Positions 35,785-45,145 of a stretch of 64,000 nucleotides of DNA are shown here, in pieces. Below the pieces are notes generated by a model that had not been told where the DNA came from, did not search any database, and worked only from the letters and a program-made list of their open reading frames with translations. The translations under genes and the position numbers were made by a program. The first letter of the stretch is position 1. Each line of letters opens with the position of its first letter. This DNA is from Butyrivibrio hungatei NK4A153 (GTDB lineage Bacteria; Bacillota; Clostridia; Lachnospirales; Lachnospiraceae): positions 79,394 through 143,393 of the forward strand of contig NZ_KE384197.1 in assembly GCF_000424465.1 (NCBI RefSeq). Reading direction: 5' to 3'.

Positions 35785-36780
35785 ATGAACAATACACCAA
35801 AACAGATTCTCGTATTTGGCGCAACCGGTGATACCGGCAAATACTTTGTATCATATTTTAAAGAACATAATCTTGATTCTTCTTATGAGCTTATTGCTAT
35901 AGGATCACGAAAGACAGATTATTTCGATGCTCTCGGCGTTAAATACTATCAAGTAGACATCTCCGCCAAGAGTAACTTTGAGATATTAGATACCATTCGG
36001 AATCCATATGCAGTTATTAATCTTGCCGGCGCGATGCCTGCAAGGATGGAAGGATACAATCCCCAAAAGTATATAGATGTTAATATAACAGGTACACTTA
36101 ATATTCTAGACTATTGTGTCCAAAAAAATGTCGACAGAATTTTGTTTAGTCAAAGTTTTGGTGACATCAAGGAGTATTCAGAGAAAAATCCCGTACTTCA
36201 CGCAGATATGGCTGCAAATTATTCTCTTAACAACGATCATTCAATTTATGTAATGTCTAAGAATTTTGCAGTAGATATGATCAGGCACTACAATCTTAAA
36301 TATGCACTAAAAGCCTTTATATTCAGACTTCCTACAATATATCTTTGGTCTGATATCGATAGTTTCTATGTAGATGGGAAAATACGAAAAATCGGCTACC
36401 GCTCCATAATAGACAAAGCTATAGCCGGCGAAGATATAGAAATATGGGGAGATCCCTCACGAAAAAAAGACATGATCTATGTCAAAGATTTCTGCCGTAT
36501 GCTCTATCTTGCATTGTTTGTTGACCGTTCTTTCGGTCACTATAATGTTGGTACCGGAATCGGCACTACGCTCGAGGATCAGATCAAGGGCATCATCGAA
36601 GTCTTTTGTTCTTCGGACCAGAAATCGGGAATAATCTATCGTCCCGATCTTCCTAATGCACCACAGTATATTATGGACATAACACCTGCAGTCAATGACC
36701 TTGGATATAATCCTCAATACGATTATATTGCCATGTTAAATGATTTTAAGCGCCATATGGATTCCGGATCATTTTATTAA
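35785..36780 (+). CDS. NAD-dependent epimerase/dehydratase
   Basis: A 331-residue extended short-chain dehydrogenase: ILVFGATGDTGKYFVSYF, VINLAGAMPARMEGYNPQ, SQSFGDIKEYSE, YVMSKNFAVDMIRHY (Tyr-x3-Lys) and IFRLPTIYLWSD. Motifs and size fit nucleotide-sugar epimerases or reductases. The substrate is unknown. Being paired with WbqC and facing the DegT aminotransferase suggests a shared deoxy-amino sugar. AAAGGAT precedes the ATG. It converges with the aminotransferase gene, with 20 nt between their stops. Confidence 0.85.
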   Translation: MNNTPKQILVFGATGDTGKYFVSYFKEHNLDSSYELIAIGSRKTDYFDALGVKYYQVDISAKSNFEILDTIRNPYAVINLAGAMPARMEGYNPQKYIDVNITGTLNILDYCVQKNVDRILFSQSFGDIKEYSEKNPVLHADMAANYSLNNDHSIYVMSKNFAVDMIRHYNLKYALKAFIFRLPTIYLWSDIDSFYVDGKIRKIGYRSIIDKAIAGEDIEIWGDPSRKKDMIYVKDFCRMLYLALFVDRSFGHYNVGTGIGTTLEDQIKGIIEVFCSSDQKSGIIYRPDLPNAPQYIMDITPAVNDLGYNPQYDYIAMLNDFKRHMDSGSFY

Positions 36781-36800
36781 AACAGATGTTATAGCAAACC

Positions 36801-37904
36801 TTATCCCAATATAACATTACAGATCTTATCAACATCTTCAATATCAAGATCTGCATATAACGGCAATGTAAGGATGTTTTTACTAACCTTAAGGGCAATC
36901 GGTGTGCAACTTACATCAAATTGCCCTTTATAACAGTCAAATTCATTGGTAAGAGGATAGAAATATTTTCTTGCCCCTATTCCGTCATCTGAAAGTCTGT
37001 CAGAGATCTCATCTCTGTTTTTTCCAAATAAATCCTTATCAAACACAACGGGAAAATAAGCATAATTCGTCTGTACATTTTCCTGAAATGTTGCAAGTTG
37101 TATTCCCTTCACACCTTCCAAGTGCTCACGATACCTTTCGACAACCTTTTTTCTCTTCTGTATTTCAGAATCGACATGTTTAAGATTGCACAGTCCCATT
37201 GCAGCGCAAAATTCATTCATCTTGGCATTTGCTCCGACTCCGTCCACAACCTCTTCATTTTTTATTCCAAAATTCTTGAGTCTGTAAATATCTTTGCCAA
37301 ATTGTTCATCTTTAAAGCAGACCGCACCACCTTCAATTGTATTAAATACTTTTGTCGCATGAAACGAAAAGCAGCTGACATCTCCAAAACTTCCTACACC
37401 CTTTCCGTCTACAGTCTCGCCAAATGCATGTGCCGCATCATAAACCACCTTAAGGTTATGCTTCTTAGCTATTCTCTCTATCTCATCTACGTTACATATA
37501 TGTCCATATACATGTACAGGAAGAATCGCAACAGTTCTTTCTGTTATCAACTCTTCCATTTTGGTAACATCTATGGTATAAGTCACAGGTTCAATATCAC
37601 AGAACACAGGAGTAAGACCGTTTCTCACAATTGCATGTGTTGTAGACGCAAATGTAAATGGGGTTGTTATAACTTCCCCCTCTGAAAGCCCAAGTGCCTG
37701 CAGCGACAATTCAAGCGCCATATGTCCGTTTACAAGAAGATCCATATTTTCTACTTTGAGATATTCTTTTAACTGTTTTTGAAGCTCACGGTGTTTTGCT
37801 CCCATATTTGTCATCCAATGTGACACCCATATATCTTTTATCTCATCCATATATTCCTCAAACGGAGGCATTGAGGATTTTGTTACAAGTATCTTTTTTT
37901 CCAT
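36801..37904 (-). CDS. DegT/DnrJ/EryC1 sugar aminotransferase (VioA-like)
   Basis: A 367-residue PLP enzyme: VTKSSMPPFEEYMDEIKDIW, TNMGAKHRELQKQLKEYL, VITTPFTFASTTHAIVRNG, VVYDAAHAFGETVDGKGVG (PLP Asp) and SFHATKVFNTIEGGAV (Schiff-base Lys). The start pattern and 'THAIVRNGLTPVFCDIE' resemble VioA-type dTDP-4-keto-6-deoxyglucose aminotransferases that give 4-amino-4,6-dideoxy sugars. ATG at 37904 overlaps the flippase stop by one base (TAATG), with GGAAG about 8 nt upstream. No dTDP-sugar genes were seen in the window, so that donor would come from elsewhere. Confidence 0.85.
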   Translation of the reverse strand: MEKKILVTKSSMPPFEEYMDEIKDIWVSHWMTNMGAKHRELQKQLKEYLKVENMDLLVNGHMALELSLQALGLSEGEVITTPFTFASTTHAIVRNGLTPVFCDIEPVTYTIDVTKMEELITERTVAILPVHVYGHICNVDEIERIAKKHNLKVVYDAAHAFGETVDGKGVGSFGDVSCFSFHATKVFNTIEGGAVCFKDEQFGKDIYRLKNFGIKNEEVVDGVGANAKMNEFCAAMGLCNLKHVDSEIQKRKKVVERYREHLEGVKGIQLATFQENVQTNYAYFPVVFDKDLFGKNRDEISDRLSDDGIGARKYFYPLTNEFDCYKGQFDVSCTPIALKVSKNILTLPLYADLDIEDVDKICNVILG

Positions 37905-39343
37905 TATTGTTTCTTCCAATCTTTTATAATTCCAAGAACATAACTAAAGGTCTCAAACCGAAATATAACGGAGCCAAGTATATAAAATACTACTCCGGCC
38001 ACAATCTGTATAAGCAACATTGCCAAAAGATTTATATTCAAAAATCTTATACAATACACAACTGCTGCCATCACTGCAGATAGCATCAGCGTAGGAAGTA
38101 TATCAAGCATTTGTTCGCAATAAGAATATCCTATGAGTTTCTTGTTTGGCCAGGCATTTACTACCTGACCTATAAATTCCGCCACAATCATACCATATGT
38201 AATTGCCATCACACCATGTCTTACCGTTATTAAAAGTATCAATAGATTGGATGTCTTTTTGATAATTTCAAGTTTCAGAAACAAATCACTTCTTCCTATC
38301 GCCATCATGGCATTTAGATTTGCCGTTGCTATAGGATAAAAGACATCCACTATACAAAATATGATCAAAAAAGGAACAGCAGGAAGCCATTTTTCTGTAA
38401 GAAGCAATTTTATAAAAATATCACTGCATGCAGCAAGCCCCAGCATTGCAGGTGCCATAAAATACGTGCTCGTCTTGATAGCTCGTCTTGTCATCGCCTT
38501 AATTCTGGTAATATCATCCTGTTCCTCAGACATCGTCGGAAGAAGGACGCTGCTTATAGATGTATTTATGTTATTTATAATAAACGTCGGAAACTGCTGC
38601 CCTCTGTTAAAATCCGCAAGCTGCACCTTGTTTATCTTACCTATGACGAGGCCTCTTATATTCTCAAATCCGGTATTGAGCATAGCCGAAGCAAGTAATT
38701 TCCATCCGTATGAAAAAAGACCTTTAAGTCTCTTAAATGAAAACTCCGCTCTGGGTCTAAAGTCCACCGTGATCCACAAAATAATCGTATCAACGGCTGG
38801 ATTTATCACTATCTGCGCAACAAGCGCCCACACACCGTATCCTCTAAGCGCCATCCAAATTCCTGCAACAGCAGAAACAAACGTTCCCCCGATAGTAGAA
38901 AAAAAGAATTTCTTAAATATCATTTTTCTTGATACATAAGCCTGCTGCACATTTTTTACACCCGAAATTATAATGGTAATGCTGAGTACTCTTACCAGCG
39001 CCGTCAATTCGTTTTCTCTATAAAAAGCCGCAATAAAAGGTGCAGCAAAGAACATTCCCATATATAAAATCGCACAAGCACATATATTAAAATAGAATAC
39101 AGATGAAAAATCCAAGTGATCGGCATCTTTTTTCTGGATAAGCGCATTTCCAAGTCCGCTATCCACAAGAACCTGTAAAATAGCTGTAATAACAGTAACA
39201 AGTGCCACTGTTCCGTACACATCTCTGTCAAGTATTCTTCCAAGTACTATCGATACAACAAAAGAAACACCCTGCGCCCCGATTCTTTCAAGAAATCTCC
39301 ATATAAAATTTGTAATAACTTTCTTTTTGTTACCGGTACTCAC
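37904..39343 (-). CDS. Wzx-type polysaccharide flippase (MOP superfamily)
   Basis: A 479-residue protein of about 12-14 membrane helices, with FIWRFLERIGAQGVSFVVSI and LGRILDRDVYGTVALVTVI at the N-terminus, typical of Wzx/RfbX flippases. LADFNRGQQFPTFIINNINT is the central family motif. It moves lipid-linked repeat units across the membrane. I prefer a GTG start at 39343, because GAGGT lies 7 nt upstream. The ATG at 39361 would put that site within the gene and overlap the previous gene by 14 nt. It is coupled to the aminotransferase gene by a one-base overlap. Confidence 0.88.
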   Translation of the reverse strand: MSTGNKKKVITNFIWRFLERIGAQGVSFVVSIVLGRILDRDVYGTVALVTVITAILQVLVDSGLGNALIQKKDADHLDFSSVFYFNICACAILYMGMFFAAPFIAAFYRENELTALVRVLSITIIISGVKNVQQAYVSRKMIFKKFFFSTIGGTFVSAVAGIWMALRGYGVWALVAQIVINPAVDTIILWITVDFRPRAEFSFKRLKGLFSYGWKLLASAMLNTGFENIRGLVIGKINKVQLADFNRGQQFPTFIINNINTSISSVLLPTMSEEQDDITRIKAMTRRAIKTSTYFMAPAMLGLAACSDIFIKLLLTEKWLPAVPFLIIFCIVDVFYPIATANLNAMMAIGRSDLFLKLEIIKKTSNLLILLITVRHGVMAITYGMIVAEFIGQVVNAWPNKKLIGYSYCEQMLDILPTLMLSAVMAAVVYCIRFLNINLLAMLLIQIVAGVVFYILGSVIFRFETFSYVLGIIKDWKKQ

Positions 39344-39347
39344 TTTA

Positions 39348-40295
39348 CTACCTCGATGCAATCTTCTTTTTTAGCTTATAAAGTTTTATATACAGCCCAC
39401 ATACAACTCTCCCGAACCGGATTATGATTTCGGAAGTTTTTCTGTATTCCTTAAAATAATAAGATAATGATTCATGTGCCCACCTCACCGGTTCAGACCT
39501 GTCTTCTAACTTATCAACACTTTCTCCGTGGGCATGAATAACCGAGAGTCCGTTATAGAAATATGTCAGATATCCGCACCGCAGCAAACGCTCGCTCAAG
39601 ATCATCTCTTCCGCGAACATAAACGTTTTTTCATCAAACATCCCCACCTCAGACATCGCAGAAGCACGAATGAGCATAAACGAACCCATAACCCTGTAAC
39701 AAATCTTACTCTCATCCGTATAATCAACATCATTCCATTTAAAGATCTTATCATGAGTAGCCATTGACAGGTATGTCATGACAAGATTTCCAAAAGCTGT
39801 CGGCTTACGGTTAGGACTCTGAACCTCTCCGTCAAGTCCTACAATTTTGGGGCCTATAACGGCAATAGCAGTATTTCTGTCAAATATTCCTTTTATCCTA
39901 CCAAAATCAAACGTGTCCGAAATCTCAATATCATTATTTGATACAAGGTAATACTCATCTCCAAAAAGTTTTTCCGAAAGTCGCATTCCCAGATTATTAC
40001 CTTTGGCATATCCCAGATTCTCTCCGGCTGATATGTACGTAAGGCTCTTACCGCCAAAAGAATACCTGCTTACTCTTTTACCTTCGAATTCATCACTTTT
40101 CTTGTGCGTAAGTTTCTCTTTGCCGCTAAAGCAATGTGAGTACTTGTGATTTTCACATAAGTTCTCAACATCGGAATGATTATCCACAATAATATAGTGG
40201 ATATCCCCGTCCACAATCAGCTTTTTGCTTATATCACGTATATATTTGAGCGTTTTTTCTATTGAGTTATAGTCTACAACTATTACAGATAACAT
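39348..40295 (-). CDS. GT2 glycosyltransferase
   Basis: A 315-residue GT-A glycosyltransferase: LSVIVVDYNSIEKTLKYI at the N-terminus, HYIIVDNHSD, SAGENLGYAKGNNLGMRLSE and YLVSNNDIEI (metal-binding position), then PKIVGLDGEVQSPNR and MLIRASAMSEVGMFDEKTFM. This is the rhamnosyltransferase-like GT2 pattern. The donor sugar cannot be read. It lies just before the flippase and 6 nt after the next glycosyltransferase. Confidence 0.87.
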   Translation of the reverse strand: MLSVIVVDYNSIEKTLKYIRDISKKLIVDGDIHYIIVDNHSDVENLCENHKYSHCFSGKEKLTHKKSDEFEGKRVSRYSFGGKSLTYISAGENLGYAKGNNLGMRLSEKLFGDEYYLVSNNDIEISDTFDFGRIKGIFDRNTAIAVIGPKIVGLDGEVQSPNRKPTAFGNLVMTYLSMATHDKIFKWNDVDYTDESKICYRVMGSFMLIRASAMSEVGMFDEKTFMFAEEMILSERLLRCGYLTYFYNGLSVIHAHGESVDKLEDRSEPVRWAHESLSYYFKEYRKTSEIIIRFGRVVCGLYIKLYKLKKKIASR

Positions 40296-40301
40296 ACTCT
40301 C

Positions 40302-41267
40302 TTATCTCTTTATTCCCAGTTTTATAAGAACATGTTTTATCTTAATCTTAAGCTCCGTAATTTTATCTAATGAATTTAAACCGCTAATAAATTTCCATAT
40401 TTCTTTTTCTCTGTTATCATCCTGTGGAAAGATACTGTCTGAAAATTCTTCATAATACAGTTCCTGAGAAGAAAAATCATATCTGCCTGTTTGACAATTG
40501 ATTCCGCTTCCGTCCCATCCCATATTTCTTACAAGGCTTTTATGCGGCATAATACTCATTTTATTGGTTATTGTTTCATATAACTGAATATCTATGTCAT
40601 TATAAGTAATATTCTTATCGCAAGCTCTGTTCACATACCACCCGGTATATATTTTTCCAAGTTTCTTTATCAACTCCCCATTCACTCCATTTTTGATGCT
40701 ACATACCAGAAACTCATGTGTATACTCACTCAGAAACTTATCTCTTTTATCAAAGAATGTTCCATATCCCCAAGCAGGAAAAGCTGTTTTTACCATAAAA
40801 CTGTATCCGCTATTTTGCCCATCAGTCACATCGTCAAGTTCATCAACATTGTAGTTAATAGGGTACGAATAGCCACATACTCCAAAAACGTCATCCCTGT
40901 CCTTGATACGTTCCAGCATCGTATCTATATATTCCAAAAATCTGTCAGAGAAAACATTGTCATCCTCTGTAAAAATGAATCTGTCATACTTTTCTCTGAC
41001 AACACTTCGCAGATCTTCAACATTTCTCGATACACCATAGTTACTTTCTCTTTTTAATACATTGACCTTCAAAAAAGGAAAACTTGTTTCTTCCAGATAC
41101 ATACAGATTTTTTCATATCCCTCTCGATGTTCTTCCTTAGAAGGGTAATCCAATCCTATATATATTTCTGTATTTTTTGCCCAGGTATTACCGGAAAGAG
41201 ACTCCATGCATTCTCTAAAATGATCAAATCTACATAATGTAGGAATTATCACCGGTGCATAATACAT
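40302..41267 (-). CDS. GT2-like glycosyltransferase
   Basis: A 321-residue protein starting APVIIPTLCRFDHFRECMES, with RESNYGVSRNVEDLRSVV and FIFTEDDNVFSDRFLEYI. The EDDN run is the DxD-like metal site. The N-terminal domain thus looks like a GT-A fold related to GT2 or GNT-I-like enzymes that act on a branched or internal sugar. GYSFMVKTAFPAWGYGTF, about residues 148-165, is typical of this subgroup. It belongs to the run of glycosyltransferases before the flippase. Confidence 0.75.
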   Translation of the reverse strand: MYYAPVIIPTLCRFDHFRECMESLSGNTWAKNTEIYIGLDYPSKEEHREGYEKICMYLEETSFPFLKVNVLKRESNYGVSRNVEDLRSVVREKYDRFIFTEDDNVFSDRFLEYIDTMLERIKDRDDVFGVCGYSYPINYNVDELDDVTDGQNSGYSFMVKTAFPAWGYGTFFDKRDKFLSEYTHEFLVCSIKNGVNGELIKKLGKIYTGWYVNRACDKNITYNDIDIQLYETITNKMSIMPHKSLVRNMGWDGSGINCQTGRYDFSSQELYYEEFSDSIFPQDDNREKEIWKFISGLNSLDKITELKIKIKHVLIKLGIKR

Positions 41268-41309
41268 ATCTTTAATCCTCTATTCTAAATATATTCCAAA
41301 AAATCCATT

Positions 41310-42500
41310 TCAAATTCCGACAATCATATCAGCCAGTTTACTAAGATCATCGCTCTGTCTCTGCGTAATCTTGTTATATATATTTGCTATATCCGTTCTA
41401 TCTATAGGATTATTGAGTGCCATCTGTATATGCGAAGCCATCTCTTCTACACTATACGGATCAATAAGATATGAACTTCCAGCATATAGCTCCGGCAAAG
41501 AACACAAAGCAGAAATAACACATGTCTTACCATATTTCATGGCCTCAAGAGGAGGCATTCCAAAGCCTTCATTGAGAGTCGGATACAAAAACAGGCCACA
41601 ATTGGAATAAAGATATTCAAGTTCATCAGGATTAACATATGGGATAATATCAAACATATCAGGATTTCTTATACTCTTCCCGATAGCTTTGGATAATCCG
41701 CCTACCAGTACAGTCTTTCTATCAATAAGCTTATTATCATAAAGATAATCCAATGCCATTATTGCTCTATATGAGTTTTTTATCCACCTGTTGGTGCTGA
41801 TCATTAAAATATAATCTGCTCCAACATTCAGACTGATCTTATCGTTTCTAGGGGCCATATAATGCTTACTCGGAGTATATAACACCCCTTCAATCTTATC
41901 TCTCGTTTCAGGAAGATAAGTTTCCATCATAGCCTTTGTATGCTCAGAAACACATACTATCTTGTCATATCCGGCCGCACATACAGCATATCTGCCTTGA
42001 TTTCTGTTCCTAAGATATTTTCGTCTGACATACTTGCCATATTGCTTGATTTTGTCAACCATTCCATCATAATAAATATGCGAATAATTATCTACAGGCT
42101 CCTCAAAATCTCTAAGATCGTGGAATGTCCCTATCGTAACCATATCTTTTGGGAGCACACTTCTATCAAATACTATGGTACCCGCCGAATAGAAAACATC
42201 ACACTTTACTTCACCGTTTGAAATCTTGCTTATAATATCATTAGGAGAATCAATATATACTGTTTTTATATTTTTTTGCCTAATTATATCTTTTATCCAA
42301 TCATCCAGAAATCTATCCTTTGCATAGAATGCGATAATCTCTGCCCCATTCCCCTGATACTTGTTCACAAGTTCTTCAAAAACAGCTTTTACATATTCTC
42401 CGCCACCATGAAACTTGCTGCCATAGGAAGGCTGGGCAGTAATAAGGTCATATGCAATTGTTTTAATTTTATTTTCCAATATACTATACCACTCTTTCAA
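41310..42500 (-). CDS. GT4 glycosyltransferase
   Basis: A 396-residue GT-B enzyme: AQPSYGSKFHGGGEYVKAVF at the acceptor side, YILMISTNRWIKNSYRAI, LFLYPTLNEGFGMPPLEAMK (the E-x7-E donor motif) and CVISALCSLPELYAGSSYLI. The start codon is odd. The frame has no ATG near its 5' end; a TTG at 42500 follows a stop and lies directly behind a terminator hairpin (42504-42528), and a TTG at 42479 is an alternative. Transcription must read through or start within this short space, so its expression may be set by the terminator. Confidence 0.82.
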   Translation of the reverse strand: MKEWYSILENKIKTIAYDLITAQPSYGSKFHGGGEYVKAVFEELVNKYQGNGAEIIAFYAKDRFLDDWIKDIIRQKNIKTVYIDSPNDIISKISNGEVKCDVFYSAGTIVFDRSVLPKDMVTIGTFHDLRDFEEPVDNYSHIYYDGMVDKIKQYGKYVRRKYLRNRNQGRYAVCAAGYDKIVCVSEHTKAMMETYLPETRDKIEGVLYTPSKHYMAPRNDKISLNVGADYILMISTNRWIKNSYRAIMALDYLYDNKLIDRKTVLVGGLSKAIGKSIRNPDMFDIIPYVNPDELEYLYSNCGLFLYPTLNEGFGMPPLEAMKYGKTCVISALCSLPELYAGSSYLIDPYSVEEMASHIQMALNNPIDRTDIANIYNKITQRQSDDLSKLADMIVGI

Positions 42501-42503
42501 TCA

Positions 42504-42528
42504 TAAAAAGGGAGGTGTTACCACCTCC
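42504..42528 (-). terminator. Intrinsic terminator after the priming transferase
   Basis: On the minus strand GGAGGTG-GTAA-CACCTCC (7 perfect base pairs, 42511-42528) is followed by CTTTTTA. It lies 10 nt after the stop of 42538-43923 and ends just before the next gene, so it may act as an attenuator within the run. Confidence 0.85.
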
Positions 42529-42537
42529 ACAATTATA

Positions 42538-43923
42538 TCACTTCTGCGCTTGATGCATTTCTTTTTGTTTTTCCTCTGAGAACCCTTCAGTACTTTCTTT
42601 CTGAACGAGAATTTTAACAGTTTCAAAAATAATCTGAAGATCGAGAAGAAGCGAATAGTTTGTTATGTAATATAAATCCATCTTAAGCTTGTTTAACGGA
42701 CTTGTATTATACTTACCAAAAACCTGTGCAACTCCTGTAAGCCCCCCCTTAACTTTCAGTCTAAAAGAAAACTCCGGTATATCATTTGTGTACTTCTCTA
42801 CATGTTCAACTCGTTCAGGTCTAGGTCCGACAATAGACATATCACCCGCAATAATATTCAGAAGCTGAGGAAGTTCATCAATCCTTGTCGGACGGATAAA
42901 ACGCCCCACTCTCGTTATACGATCATCTGCTTCTCCCGCAGGGTGAGGTCTTCCATCCTTTTCAGCATCTACAATCATCGATCTAAACTTCAAGATGCTA
43001 AAAACCTTCCCACCAATAGTAACCCTGTCTTGTTTAAAAAATATAGGCCCTTTATCTTCAAGCTTTATGGCAATTGCAACAATTATAAAAATCGGACTCA
43101 ATATAACAAATGCCAAAATCGAAAAGAACAAATCAAAAAATCTTTTTAAAAAACGCTGACACATGCCCATAGCACTATTTCTACACAAATAAAGCGGCGT
43201 ATCAAAAAGATTTATATTCTCAGAATTCTTGCCGATTATATCCGCAATCTTCGGAGTAAAATATACCCTTTTACCTATTCTAAAGCACTCCTTAAGTATA
43301 TCATTCTTGAGTTCTGATGGAATATCATTAAGAAGAACCGCCTCATATTGTGATACACATGAGAAAATTTTCTCCAACCCCTCTGTAACATTAATCGAAT
43401 CAACAACCCTATACTTATCCGGTCGATCATTCATAAACTCAGTTTTTTCATTGGAATCATCACAATAAATTTCCAAAATGCGCTGTGGCTTAAAGAGCTT
43501 TCTGTAAATATCTACAAGCGGAATTATTAGTAAACATAAAACAAAACTTTGTACAAATGCCAGAATTAAATATATCACTGTAAAAATTAAGAAATACCTA
43601 AATTGCCCCGTAATAGCACAAGAAATGAAAGTCTCGCAAAAATCCACAATAAATATTGTCATTACTTGTGATGCCAATAGATTGGCCTTTCTATCAACAC
43701 CAATCCTAAATACTCTAAGTGACCTTCCGATAAAATAATATAGAACAAAATATATTCCAATTGCCATGCCAAGATTTCCGGTTCCAAGAAGATTTCCGGT
43801 ATGATTGTTCTCAAACACAAAGTTATACCATGCAACAAGAAACATTCCTGTTGCTAGTATGCATAAAAGTGCTGTACATATAAATCTATATATATATCTT
43901 TTCTGTATCGTATTCTTTTTCAT
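42538..43923 (-). CDS. Polyprenyl-phosphate glycosyl-1-phosphate transferase (second priming enzyme)
   Basis: A 461-residue membrane protein with four or five helices in residues 10-140 and a catalytic sugar-transferase domain from about residue 258 (RFLKRFFDLFFSILAF). The domain has GPIFFKQDRVTIGGKVFSIL, KFRSMIVDAEKDGRP, the DELPQ motif near 339 and SIVGPRPERVEHV. GPRP here contrasts with GTRPP in the enzyme at 1544-3049, so the two may use different sugars. It is followed by a strong terminator and preceded by GAGGG and a TATACT box (43956-43961) without a clear -35. Confidence 0.92.
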   Translation of the reverse strand: MKKNTIQKRYIYRFICTALLCILATGMFLVAWYNFVFENNHTGNLLGTGNLGMAIGIYFVLYYFIGRSLRVFRIGVDRKANLLASQVMTIFIVDFCETFISCAITGQFRYFLIFTVIYLILAFVQSFVLCLLIIPLVDIYRKLFKPQRILEIYCDDSNEKTEFMNDRPDKYRVVDSINVTEGLEKIFSCVSQYEAVLLNDIPSELKNDILKECFRIGKRVYFTPKIADIIGKNSENINLFDTPLYLCRNSAMGMCQRFLKRFFDLFFSILAFVILSPIFIIVAIAIKLEDKGPIFFKQDRVTIGGKVFSILKFRSMIVDAEKDGRPHPAGEADDRITRVGRFIRPTRIDELPQLLNIIAGDMSIVGPRPERVEHVEKYTNDIPEFSFRLKVKGGLTGVAQVFGKYNTSPLNKLKMDLYYITNYSLLLDLQIIFETVKILVQKESTEGFSEEKQKEMHQAQK

Positions 43924-44030
43924 TTAAAAACCCTCAACTAAACTTTTCCCCTAGAAGTATAACATATTCAGCTGTTTTTTTTATTACAATTCTGTGAATA
44001 ATTATTTCTGATTTTCAAAAATATACTATC

Positions 44031-45119
44031 TCAATATTTTAAAAAAAGTTCTATTTCTTTTGCCATTGTACATTCGTTACTTATATTCTTCACATACTCG
44101 GCTGCATTCTTACCAATCGCATTGCGCATACCATCATTGGAATGCACGCACCTGATAGCATCTGCAAGCTCATCCGCATTCTCCGGCTCATAAGAAATCG
44201 CAGTCACGCCTTCCTCATAGTAATCTACAAGGCTCGGCACTTTAGATACGATCACGCATTTCCCCATAGCCATCTGTTGAAGTAGTGTCATTTGTCCGTA
44301 TGAATAATTATATGATTTTAACGGAAGGATACCAAATTGGGCACCTATGATCAGTTTTTTTAGCTCATCGATTGAAACAAAGCCCTTCTGTTCAACATTG
44401 GCTATATCTTTATATTTATCTTCAACATGCCCTACCAGAAGAAGCCTGAGATTATCCGGCCTGCACAGCTCAAATGCCTTGATTACCGTATCCCAATCTC
44501 TCTTGGAATAGCCAACACAGATACAATATGGAATTTCACCCAAACCTTTATATCCTTCACCAGATGCATAAGTTTCAATCAACTCACTTTTTTTTGGAGA
44601 AAAATAATCAGCATCCGTACCAAATCTTATAAACTTCGCCTTATCCACAATCCATGGAAAAAACTTCTCATAGTATTTTATCTGGCTACTTGTATGGTAA
44701 ATAAATCCATCGATTGACCTGCTGGCAAATTGCATCAACTTAAGTGCAGCGCCACTCTCTGCCGCACTGTTAAATGCACCTATATCAAAAACAATGTGCT
44801 TTGATTTTGTCTTAAAAAATCGCCTCCAAAGGCTTATTACAACGCCGCTCTGCATTCCATGTGAAATGATAAGATCATACTTATTAAGCTTGGGAATCGC
44901 CTTAAGCGCCTGAATCACATAGAAACGTATCTTATTTTTCTCAAAATTCTCAATCCACCTTGCAGATGAAATATCAAGAACATCAACATCAGGTTTCTCT
45001 GTAAAATATCTGAAAAACCAATAATCCTGCCATTTCACATAATAATCAGGCGGTTGCTTATCTTTTGGTATTTCTTCGCATTGTTCCACTTTCCAGTTTG
45101 GAAGAAACAATATTTTCAT
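44031..45119 (-). CDS. GT4-like glycosyltransferase
   Basis: A 362-residue GT-B protein: ILFLPNWKVEQCEEIPKDK at the start, IISHGMQSGVVISLWRRFF, ICVGYSKRDWDTVIKAFELC, and GQMTLLQQMAMGKCVIVSKV, where the usual E-x7-E donor motif is replaced by a Q/M version. DYYEEGVTAISYEPENADEL is the matching C-terminal motif. Length and order suit a GT4 enzyme. The donor is unknown. It follows the next gene upstream by 26 nt in the same direction. Confidence 0.82.
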   Translation of the reverse strand: MKILFLPNWKVEQCEEIPKDKQPPDYYVKWQDYWFFRYFTEKPDVDVLDISSARWIENFEKNKIRFYVIQALKAIPKLNKYDLIISHGMQSGVVISLWRRFFKTKSKHIVFDIGAFNSAAESGAALKLMQFASRSIDGFIYHTSSQIKYYEKFFPWIVDKAKFIRFGTDADYFSPKKSELIETYASGEGYKGLGEIPYCICVGYSKRDWDTVIKAFELCRPDNLRLLLVGHVEDKYKDIANVEQKGFVSIDELKKLIIGAQFGILPLKSYNYSYGQMTLLQQMAMGKCVIVSKVPSLVDYYEEGVTAISYEPENADELADAIRCVHSNDGMRNAIGKNAAEYVKNISNECTMAKEIELFLKY

Positions 45120-45145
45120 GTAGTATTTTCTCCGTTGCTCAATAT

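Noticed and set aside
36786..36817. 8-bp inverted repeat between the converging epimerase and aminotransferase genes
   Set aside because: It is AT-only in the stem with a 16-nt loop and no T-run, so it is too weak to call a terminator.
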